Shown here in pieces: positions 7,064 to 13,047 of a stretch of 13,354 bases of DNA. Where the stretch lies: the NCBI GenBank assembly GCA_026770585.1, contig MU646425.1, positions 573,225 through 586,578 of the forward strand. The letters are read 5' to 3'. The notes beneath the pieces were generated by a model, which searched no databases, was not told the origin of the DNA, and worked only from the letters and a program-made list of their open reading frames with translations. Position 1 is the stretch's first letter; every line of letters starts with the position of its first letter. A program made the translations under genes and the position numbers. The DNA comes from Baffinella frigidus. Lineage: Eukaryota > Cryptophyceae > Cryptomonadales > Baffinellaceae.

Positions 7064-7203
7064 CGCTGTCCCACTTGATTTCGTCTCATCGTTAAAAACA
7101 TTTACCCGTAGATGGAGAGTTAATTTGTGCTGGACATCCTCCTTTAAACTAACGATGCCTGCTGTTTTTTTTTAATGATGAGACGAAATTAAGTGGGACA
7201 GAG
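7064..7203. mobile_element. Foldback element G, flanked by CTAG
   Basis: CTGTCCCACTTGATTTCGTC and TCATCGTT pair with AATGATGAGACGAAATTAAG and TGGGACAG. CTAG lies at 7060-7063 and 7204-7207. The end motif CTCTGTCCC next to CTAG is shared with family 4 copy 4d, which suggests related terminal recognition. There is no coding content. Confidence 0.8.
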
Positions 7204-7350
7204 CTAGCCTTAGGGTAAAACAAAACAGCATTTAAAATTGAATCGGTTTCCGCATTAGGTCGAGAAAGGACAGATGTTTTTGGGCGCCAAACTATCCCAA
7301 AAGTAAACAATTTCCCCTTATTCCTTGCGGGAAATTGGCTTTGGGCGACC

Positions 7351-7372
7351 CCTTCCAAGAATCTGGCGTGGC
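7351..7372 (+). repeat. 22-bp dispersed repeat, partner of 8401-8422
   Basis: CCTTCCAAGAATCTGGCGTG plus GC is the reverse complement of 8401-8422 except for one base. The surrounding 7208-7390 stretch otherwise holds an AAAACAAAACAG tract and nothing recognised. Confidence 0.6.
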
Positions 7373-7390
7373 AAGCCACACAGCGGACTA

Positions 7391-7573
7391 CCAACACGAG
7401 GCTATCCATGCGAACAGAATAAAAGGAAATTTTAAAAATTGTGGGGAAATGATCACGTTTCCGTACGGATGTCCGTACGGAAACGTGATCAAATGCTGAC
7501 TTTTGGCGTGTTTCCTGGGCAATCATCCAATAATCAACTTATGAATCTGTTCGCATGGATAGCCTCGTGTGGT
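7391..7573 (+). mobile_element. Family 6 foldback, intact (copy 6d)
   Basis: The terminal arms pair CACGAGGCTATCCATGCGAA with TTCGCATGGATAGCCTCGTG. The central palindrome at 7451-7490 has two exact 19-bp arms around TG. TAC flanks the ends (7389-7391, 7573-7575), a possible but weak target duplication. It aligns with 6c in reverse. Confidence 0.85.
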
Positions 7574-7605
7574 ACGAAGGGGTTTCGCGAACCACCCATG
7601 CGTGA

Positions 7606-7716
7606 AAAATTCGTACGACCCTACGGTAGGCAATACCGTAGGGACATACGCGAGTCCTACGGTCATCCTGACCGATTTTTGATCAGAGTCCGGGAAAAAA
7701 TCCCGTCGTAGCCCGC
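7606..7716 (+). repeat. Degenerate family 2 remnant
   Basis: GACCCTACGGTAGGCAATAC and CGTAGGGACATA match hairpin 1 of family 2 (stem CCCTACGG/CCGTAGGG intact). AAAAAATCCCGTCGTAGCCC and GCTGCG match its right end. The left terminal repeat is lost. A separate CCACACAGCGGACT fragment sits at 7377. Confidence 0.6.
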
Positions 7717-7721
7717 TGCGT

Positions 7722-7802
7722 CCACTCGAAGCTGTGGGGCTTTAAAAATTTGTATTTTGACAACCCCACATTTAAAATACTCCCTCTTTTAGCCTCGAGT
7801 GG
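7722..7802. repeat. Small foldback
   Basis: CCACTCGAAGCT pairs with AGCCTCGAGTGG (one mismatch). GTGGGG and CCCCAC pair inside. From 7803 to 7885 there is a GAGAGAGAGA-type stretch and nothing else. Confidence 0.45.
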
Positions 7803-7885
7803 GTGGGGCACGCTCGTGAACTCCACCGATGAGAAGTAATGGTGTGTGTCAAGAGAGAGAGAAACAGAGAGGTTTGATGCCGTCG

Positions 7886-8075
7886 GTTTGAGGGTTTAGG
7901 GCTTAAGGTTTGGGGTTTGGGGTTTGGGGTTTGGGGTTTAGAGTTTGGGGTTTGGGGTTTAAGGTTTAGGGTTTAAGGTTTAGGGTTTAGGGCTTAAGGT
8001 TTAGGGTTTAGGGCGTAAGGTTTAGGGTTTAGGGTTTAGGGTTTAGGGTTTAGGGTTCAGGGTTTAGGGTTTAGG
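7886..8075. repeat. Interstitial TTTAGGG/TTTGGGG array
   Basis: The array starts with TTTGGGG variants and passes into TTTAAGG and then clean TTTAGGG units, several consecutive at about 8020-8065. A 7-bp period holds throughout. This is plant/algal-type telomeric sequence at an internal position. Confidence 0.9.
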
Positions 8076-8130
8076 ACCGCTATCGCACGCTCGCGGACGA
8101 CTCTTGCCAAGGCCGCCAATCCGCCTGCCA

Positions 8131-8311
8131 AGGTTTAGGGTTTGGGGTTTGGGGTTTGGGGTTTGGGGTTGGGGGTTTGGGGTTGGGGGTTGGGGGTTTG
8201 GGGTTTGGGGTTTGGGGTTTGGGGTTTGGGGTTTGGGGTTTGGGGTTTCGAATTTCGGGTTTTGGATTTCGGGTTCAGATGTTAGGGTTTAGGGTTTAGG
8301 GTTTAGGGTTT
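8131..8311. repeat. TTTGGGG array with TTTAGGG ends
   Basis: About 15 TTTGGGG or TTGGGGG units are framed by TTTAGGG at both ends (8133 and about 8283-8308). The G-runs could form G-quadruplex DNA. The open frame across it (GFGVWG repeats) reflects only the 7-bp period. From 8316 to 8578 I see only the dispersed 22-mer at 8401 and two TCAAAAGTCAA motifs. Confidence 0.9.
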
Positions 8312-8578
8312 CGGGTTGAGTGTGTGGGAAGCACTAAGCCCTCTTTTAAAAAACTCCCAGGTGTTTACATGTCGGCATTTTGCAATTTCCTGGGGGAAGC
8401 GCCACGCCAGTTTCTTGGAAGGAGTTCTCAAAAGTCAATTTCCCCTCAAGGCAGCGGTTTTCAAAAGTCAAAGAACCTTATCAGAAAGGTTTAAAAAAAA
8501 ATCAACACCCTCCTCCACTCTAGCGTGGCGGGCGGGGACGTGACCGACTCCGGTACAAATCTGCACGTGCGCCTACAA

Positions 8579-8628
8579 CCGATATTTAAAAAGAGGGCGT
8601 GGGCCGATATTTAAAAAGAGGGCGTGTG
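8579..8628 (+). repeat. 25-bp tandem duplication
   Basis: Two head-to-tail units beginning CCGATATTTAAAAAGAGGGC differ at a single position near the end. Confidence 0.9.
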
Positions 8629-8659
8629 GCGCCGCGGGTGGTGGGAAGCGCTCCAGGGG

Positions 8660-8820
8660 CCACACAGCGGACTTCGAAGGGATTTTGAATAACTCCTAAG
8701 CGATCAGACCTAGGGCCCTACGGTAGGCAACCCGTAGGGGGGTAGGGGGGTTCCTACGGATAAGGTAACGGAAACTCGGGCACTGAGTGCCCGAAAATCC
8801 CTTCGTAGCCCTGTGTGTGG
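8660..8820. mobile_element. Family 2 MITE-like element (copy 2b)
   Basis: The same layout as 2a holds. Hairpin 1 CCCTACGG/CCGTAGGG is perfect and hairpin 2 is CGGGCACT-G-AGTGCCCG. Hairpin 2 has a sequence quite unlike copy 2a but is again fully paired. The right terminal repeat is altered to CCCTGTGTGTGG. Confidence 0.85.
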
Positions 8821-8834
8821 TAGGTGACGCGGGA

Positions 8835-8965
8835 CCTCACGCGTCTATTTGCTCTCACCAATTTGGTGAGGCCGGGCTTTTTTCGCTCCAAAGTTGACGG
8901 ATTTGTACCGTAAAAAAACTAGCATGTCAACTTAAGAATAGTCCGGCAAGCCGAGTGAGGCAGCG
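8835..8965 (+). repeat. Family 4 structured repeat (copy 4c)
   Basis: It has CTCACC-AATT-GGTGAG near the start, then AAGTTGAC paired with GTCAACTT, and AATAGTCCGG and GAGTGAGGC at the end. The inner stem has decayed (an A-rich insertion after GTACCG). It lies directly after family 2 copy 2b, as 4a follows 2a. In the intron the order is reversed: 4d then 2c. Confidence 0.7.
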
Positions 8966-9924
8966 CGACACCGCACACGTTGAGGCGCTGCGAGGCGATG
9001 ACATCTTCGCGGAATTGGGCAAGGAAGGGGAGAGCCTAACGCTGCCTGCGTAAAACTGAGCTCGCAACAAAAGTATTTCAGTTGCCCTGTTGTACTGGAG
9101 TTTCTGCTCTGATAAATGTGTTAGACCGGGATTCGGATCCGTTTCAAAGGAGGGATCGGGGGAAGGGTGTGGTGGGCAGGAAGAAGGGTGAATACGCTGC
9201 GGTTCCCGGAGAAGCACGCCCACGGCTTGGTCGTAGGCTGCAGGCGGGGGGTCGGGGTATGAGTAGTCAGTGCACAAATCGACCTTCTCTTGTTCGCATC
9301 TCGCACAGCGTCACGCGCCAACATGCTTGCGAGAATAATTTGAGGCTCTCTCCGATGCTCTACCCAGCGTCACATCTTGCGATGGGACGCGCAATGGAGA
9401 GCAGGGCGCGTGGGCAGGTGGCGAGGGGCAACGCTGGGGAGGGAGCTAGAGGTCCAAGAAGGCATGCTTTCTACGATGCGCGGGAGATGCATCCTGTCGA
9501 GGTTCGGCCTCAAGCAAGCAGTCTGAAGCGCCGCAACTCCCCAGCTCTTCGGGTGCAGCATGGGGGAAGCCGAGCGCGCGTTTCAAGCGAGCGTGCGCCA
9601 CCGGAAAACGAGAAGGGGGATCATCGCTCACCCGCCGGTCCAATGTTGGAGGAAAAGATCCCGTGGTCGGCGAGTGTTGCCTCGGCCTTCCCGAGACCCC
9701 CCCCCCCCGCGCCTCCCCACTCTCCCCGCCCACTCCTTGCCTCGTCATTCGATATTTCTGAACCCCTCCCGCGCGGAAGATCCGGCAGGTCGCGGTTGGG
9801 TGGAGGCATTTCCCTTCCCCCAAGGCTGTTCTCGCCTTTTGCCCGGGGATCTCTCACACCCTTGACACAAAACAACTGAGACCCCCCGTGCGACGCGGGA
9901 TCCCCTCACGCCAGCCGAAGCTGG
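8966..9924. other. GC-rich stretch with no recognised gene
   Basis: The longest open frame here is 265 codons (9082-9879, +). Its ATG lies inside a dispersed repeat (9072-9112), and its next codons cross another (9127-9155). The predicted protein is rich in R, P, G and S with no recognisable domain. Overlapping frames of 100 codons or more are open on both strands, as expected for GC-rich non-coding DNA. The stretch includes a C run near 9699-9708. It may be upstream or intergenic sequence of the MORN gene. Confidence 0.5.
9072..9112 (+). repeat. Dispersed repeat, partner of 12628-12669
   Basis: GTATTTCAGTTGCC, TTGTACTGGAG and CTGCTCT appear in the same order on the opposite strand at 12628-12669, with small length differences. 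Confidence 0.5.
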
Positions 9925-10205
9925 TTGCCAGCCTTATTCAGGCCAGCGGTTTGGCGCGGCGTCCAACACAGGAGCCCCTCACCCTTTCACTCGCGTAGCC
10001 ATTTTCTTGCTCGAAAGACCAGCCTGCCCAAGTGGTCGTACGCCAAAAATCAACTGGTTGACCCATACTCATATATGGTCAATATACGGTGCGCGACCGA
10101 TTCTTTTTTAGGGACCCAGGCGGGATCTGGTCACTGGAGAAGCGGGAGGAGACCCAGGCTGGTTGACACCGCTCGTGGCGGAAGCTATAGGTCTATTGGA
10201 GAGAG
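9925..10205 (+). promoter_or_regulatory. Presumed 5' region of the MORN gene
   Basis: This stretch precedes the MORN start codon. It holds an A/T-rich patch CTCATATATGGTCAATATA (about 10067-10085), roughly 120 bp before the ATG, that could act as a TATA-like element, and a duplicated GACCCAGGC motif at 10111 and 10151. The last bases before the ATG are purine-rich (GGAGAGAG). No initiator or transcript evidence is available, so this is inference from position. Confidence 0.3.
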
Positions 10206-11826
10206 ATGAATAGCCCGCAGCGGATGGGCGGGGCGCCGCACCCTTCGATGCAGTCTTCCGAGGAGACCCCCCAGGGCCAGGGATTCGTGTATTCCGGGCA
10301 GATCGAGAAGGGGCAGATGCACGGCAAGGGCACGCTCGTGTACCCCAACGGCGAGAAGTACGAGGGCGAGTGGCAGTGGGGGAAGCGGCATGGCGTCGGG
10401 CGGATGACGTTCCCCGACGGCTCGCGCTACACGGGCGACTGGGTTGACGACCGCGTCCACGGCCAGGTACCCGATCCTCGGCGCGCGGACCCCGGGCCCC
10501 GGGGACCCGTCCAGCCCCACCCCTCTCCCCTCTCGCCATATTTCAGCTCCAGCCATCCTGCCGCAGCCCGTATCCCCCCCCCGGAGGTCAGTACAGCCCT
10601 GGTCCGAGGCAGGGTCGGACCAGAGGATGTGACGCGGGCACGGCCCCCAACGGCAGGGCGAGCACATCTACGCAAATGGGAACCGGTACAAGGGGGACTG
10701 GGTGGACGGGACGATCACGGGCGTGGGCGTGCTCTCGTTCGCGGACGGCGAGCGCTACGAGGGCGAGCTGCGCGACGGCCGTATGCAGGGCCGCGGCACC
10801 TACATCTACGTACGAACAGTCCCCACCATATCCCTCCACATATATTTTTATCGTCCTGTAGAAGGGATGGAACAAATTAGGATAGTTGAGCCCGAGCCGT
10901 CCGCGCCCCTCCGCGCATCCCTGTCACGTGCTCCGGTTGTCGCACAGGCGTAGATCTAGCTCTGTCCCGGTCTATTTGGGCTCACTAGTTTGGTGAGCCC
11001 GGGCGCTTTCCCGCTCCAAAGTTGACGGATTCGTACCGCAAACCCAGCATGTCAACTTGAGGATAGTCTGGCGGTCAACCCGGGTGAGGCACAGCTAGGT
11101 TTTCAGCTGGCGAGGCTGTGGGCGGGAGTCCACACAGCGGACTTCGAAGGGATTTTGAATAACCCTAAGCGACAAGACCTAAGACCCTACAGTAGGCAAC
11201 CTGTAGGGACATAGGGGGTTTCCTACGGATAAGGTAACGGAAAGGTGGCCCGATTTGGGCCAAAAATCCCTTCGTAGCCCGCTGTGTGGGGTTGCCTCTG
11301 GCTGGGAAACACGCCAAAAGTCTAGCAATTTGAGCCCTTGCCATGAGCAACAATCCACACAGCAGGCTTCAAAGGGATTTCGAATAACCCTTAAGCGACA
11401 AGACGTACGACCCTACGGTAGGCAATCCGTAGGGGTATAGGGGGGGTTCGTACGGATAAGGTAACGGAAAGGTTGTCCGATTTCGGCTGAAAATCCCTTC
11501 GTAGCCCACTGTGTGGTTTGGTCACGCCTCCCCTCATCGAGAATTCCCGACGTCCCTCTCAAAAACTCAACGCTAGTCAGGGGCCACAAAGAACCTATCC
11601 ACACGGCGGGCTTACCTGTGTGGGTTAGCGCGACTGAGTGTGTACGAAATTCTCACGTTTGACTTGGCGGGAACAGGTCAACGGCGACAAATATGAGGGG
11701 GAGTGGAAAGACGACCGCCGCCACGGGCAGGGTCCTGCCCCCCCCCGGGACCAAACGTTTAAAACCGTTTTGTACCAGGGCGTTTTAGATTGCTACCACG
11801 ATCCCGAGTTTACAATCGACTTGTAG
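10206..11826 (+). CDS. MORN-repeat protein, three exons
   Basis: Exons are 10206-10466, 10657-10809 and 11677-11826, joined in phase 0 (87, 51 and 49 codons, then TAG). MORN repeats are short beta-hairpin units, often membrane-associated or scaffolding, as in junctophilins, PIP5 kinases and protist MORN1. Six repeats of exactly 23 residues are seen, at about 29-51, 52-74, 75-97, 98-120, 121-143 and 144 on. Examples are YEGEWQWGKRHGVGRMTFPD (repeat 2) and YKGDWVDGTITGVGVLSFAD (repeat 4). Residues 1-28 are Q/S/P-rich, with no signal peptide or membrane segment. Repeats 3 and 5 are split by introns and read cleanly across them, the main support for the model. The 3' end is doubtful. After HGQG the frame runs about 30 unrelated residues to TAG, so a further donor (GT at 11732) or a truncation is possible. 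The specific function cannot be told. Confidence 0.8.
10467..10656 (+). other. Intron 1 of the MORN gene
   Basis: Donor CAG|GTACCC and acceptor AACGGCAG|GGC give a 190-base intron. Its length is not a multiple of three and the exon 1 frame is lost beyond it. Removing it restores HGQ|GEHIYANGNRYKGDW, an unbroken MORN repeat. It contains a C-rich stretch (CCCCACCCCTCTCCCC) and no repeat element. Confidence 0.8.
10960..11094 (+). mobile_element. Family 4 element inside intron 2 (copy 4d)
   Basis: The ends are CTCTGTCCCGG and GAGGCACAG, flanked by CTAG at 10956-10959 and 11095-11098. It has a first hairpin GGGCTCAC-TAGTTTG-GTGAGCCC, then the AAGTTGAC/GTCAACTT stem enclosing GGATTCG-TACCG-CAAACCC. 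This is the best-bounded family 4 copy, and its CTAG flanks link it to elements F and G. Confidence 0.75.
11130..11289. mobile_element. Family 2 element inside intron 2 (copy 2c)
   Basis: The terminal repeats start CCACACAGCGG. Hairpin 1 is CCCTACAG/CTGTAGGG, a G-C pair changed to A-T on both sides relative to copies 2b and 2d. Hairpin 2 is TGGCCC-GATTT-GGGCCA. Confidence 0.85.
11300..11333 (-). repeat. Family 6 fragment inside intron 2
   Basis: GGAAACACGCCAAAAGTC followed by AGCAATTTGA matches the part of family 6 next to its central palindrome, in the orientation of copy 6c. The ends are missing. Confidence 0.6.
11355..11516. mobile_element. Family 2 element inside intron 2 (copy 2d)
   Basis: The terminal repeats are CCACACAGCAGGCTTC and GTAGCCCACTGTGTGG. 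Hairpin 1 CCCTACGG/CCGTAGGG is perfect. Hairpin 2 has shrunk to CCGA-TT-TCGG. It lies in the same orientation as 2c, only 65 bp away. Confidence 0.85.
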
Positions 11827-11888
11827 CGAGTTTGGTGGCCTGCGTGCCGGAAGGTGAAGCGGCTCCACCCCCGCCCCCCACCCCGATC

Positions 11889-12060
11889 TAATCGCGGTGA
11901 GTATTTGTGGTAAATACTTTTATCTCAACGAAATTTACTACACAGATGCTTTACTATTACTAGTATGATCCAATTGTGTAGTAATTTTCGTTGCAAATCG
12001 GTCGGCAATCCCCGAAAAAAATCAACATACACACTCGAACATATTCACCATAGATACTCG
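11889..12060. mobile_element. Type A foldback with CAACG-type core, right end decayed (copy A3)
   Basis: The left end is GATC (11885-11888) then TAATCGCGGTGAG and the box TATTTGTGGTAAATA. The core hairpin at 11926-11993 is well preserved (GAAATTTACTACACA against TGTGTAGTAATTTTC, loop with ATTACTAGTATG). The shared spacer CGGTCGGCAATCCCCGAAA follows. The right box and end (TAGATACTCG) are diverged and no right GATC is preserved. The 11827-11884 gap before it is G/C-rich with nothing recognised. Confidence 0.65.
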
Positions 12061-12143
12061 AAAAAAAATACCATGAATATAATCCCTTACGGAGCTGGCA
12101 GGAGGCGTTGGTCCAGTGCATCGCGCCATGGGGTTCAGGGCTT

Positions 12144-12288
12144 TAATCTCCATAGAAGTATTAATCAATTGCTTTTGGGCAACGAAAATTACTACACGAT
12201 TTGCTCATAAAAGTAATAGAAAAGCATTTGTGTAGTAAATTTTGTTGCGCCAAAAGTAATTAATTAATTAATACTTGTGTGGAGATTA
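12144..12288. mobile_element. Foldback element, type C arms with CAACG-type core
   Basis: The ends are TAATCTCC and GGAGATTA, with arms continuing through AAGTATTAATCAATT/AATTAATTAATACTT. The core hairpin is at 12180-12247 (CAACGAAAATTACTACACGA paired with TGTGTAGTAAATTTTGTTG). GCTT flanks both ends (12140-12143 and 12289-12292), a non-palindromic 4-bp target duplication. Confidence 0.85.
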
Positions 12289-12310
12289 GCTTAGGGTGGG
12301 GTTTAGGGTT

Positions 12311-12393
12311 GATACGCGAGAGCAGAAAGATGCTCTAGAGAGTCACCTACCCAGAGTCGTATATCACCGAGTATACACCGTATACGAGGATTA
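12311..12393 (-). repeat. 83-bp repeat, right partner of the distant inverted pair
   Basis: It is the reverse complement of 211-293 at about 77 of 83 positions, with a TATAC-ACC-GTATA hairpin. It is preceded by GTTTAGGGTT. Confidence 0.75.
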
Positions 12394-12426
12394 GAGGAGA
12401 GGGGCATCCTGCGTCAGAGAAGACTC

Positions 12427-12577
12427 CCACCAACCCTCCCGGTTGGACCAAATCATGGATTTTAGACTTGGGATTTACCCTTGCAGAGACCCCGGATCCG
12501 GGGTCTCTGCAAGGGTAAATCAAGGGTAAATCTCAACGCTAAAATCGACGATTTGGTCCAATCGTGAGGGTTGGTGG
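12427..12577. mobile_element. Foldback element with an exact 50-bp central palindrome
   Basis: The outer arms pair CCACCAACCCTC and TTGGACCAAATC with GATTTGGTCCAA and GAGGGTTGGTGG. The centre at 12472-12521 is a perfect, loop-free 50-bp palindrome centred on GGATCC. A GGGTAAATCAAGGGTAAATC duplication follows the palindrome. TC flanks both ends, which is too short to prove a target duplication. Confidence 0.85.
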
Positions 12578-12627
12578 TCGGTGCATCCTGGCTTTCCCTC
12601 AGTCACACCGGGCTCGCTGTATACCCC

Positions 12628-12669
12628 TGTTAGAGCAGGGCCTCCAGTACAAAAGGCAACTAAAATACA
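12628..12669 (-). repeat. Dispersed repeat, partner of 9072-9112
   Basis: The reverse complement of this stretch carries GTATTTTAGTTGCC, TTGTACTGGAG and CTGCTCT, matching 9072-9112. Origin is unknown. Confidence 0.5.
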
Positions 12670-12703
12670 TTCAAGATGGTTACGCTGGGCTGATCTGGGT
12701 TAA

Positions 12704-12793
12704 GGCTCATAGACTTTTGTATCACTCAACTCAAGGCTCAAGGGCCTGATTTAGGACCTGTATCGAGAGTAATAACGAAGAGAAGAAGAAGAG
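12704..12793 (+). repeat. Dispersed repeat, partner of 1661-1727
   Basis: AAGGCTCATAGAC, TCACTCAACTCAAGGCTC, GAGAGTAA and a GAAGAGAAGAAGAAGAG tail follow the order of 1661-1727, with an insertion in the middle. Confidence 0.5.
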
Positions 12794-12801
12794 TCACGCT
12801 G

Positions 12802-13011
12802 GGTTACGCTGGGCTCAGGTGGGGCTTGGAATCCCGCGAGATGGGATTGAAGGCTTAGGGTTCCGGCGAGATGGGTTTGAAGGTTTAGGACCGGCGAAAT
12901 GGGGTTGAAAGTTTAGGTTGAAGGTTTAGGGGTTGAAGGTTTAGGTTTAGGACCCTAAACCTTCAACCCCATCTCGCCGGATTCCAAGCCCCACCTGGGC
13001 CCAGCTTAACC
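12802..13011. mobile_element. Foldback element with telomere-like loop
   Basis: The arms of about 60 bp pair GGTTACGCTGGGCTCAGGTG and GGGCTTGGAATCC with GGATTCCAAGCCCCACCTGG and GCCCAGCTTAACC. The interior carries degenerate GATGGGGTTGAAGGTTTAGG units on one strand and CCCTAAACCTTCAACCCCAT on the other. It combines a foldback structure with tandem TTTAGG-type sequence. Confidence 0.75.
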
Positions 13012-13047
13012 ATCTTAGGTGGGGGGGGGGCACAAGCTCTCTAGGGA

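Larger units (their letters stand above)
10810..11676 (+). other. Intron 2 of the MORN gene, enlarged by repeat insertions
   Basis: Donor TAC|GTACGA and acceptor GGGAACAG|GTC span 867 bases. Joining the exons gives GRGTYIY|VNGDKYEGEW, matching the MORN consensus. Inside lie family 4 copy 4d, family 2 copies 2c and 2d, and a family 6 fragment, which together make up more than half of the intron. If it were retained, the frame would stop at 10953. Confidence 0.75.

Noticed and set aside
8104-8292. GFGVWG-repeat protein
   Set aside because: It is a direct translation of the TTTGGGG array, a by-product of a 7-bp period read in three frames. The same applies to the frame at 4951-5328 (-).
9446-9823. 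125-codon open frame on the - strand
   Set aside because: It overlaps the + strand frame and has the same GC-driven character, with no domain or repeat periodicity suggesting a protein.
9082-9879. 265-codon open frame as a gene
   Set aside because: Its ATG and first codons fall in dispersed repeats, the composition is low-complexity R/P/G/S, no domain is recognisable, and both strands have long open frames in this GC-rich stretch.
10108-10667. Long antisense frames opposite the MORN exons
   Set aside because: They mirror the GC-rich codons of a well-supported MORN exon, and the peptide sequences show no family.
10702-10953. Exon 2 reading on through the donor as the true C-terminus
   Set aside because: The frame loses MORN character at once after the donor, whereas joining to 11677 restores the 23-residue period. 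Intron retention as a minor isoform cannot be excluded.
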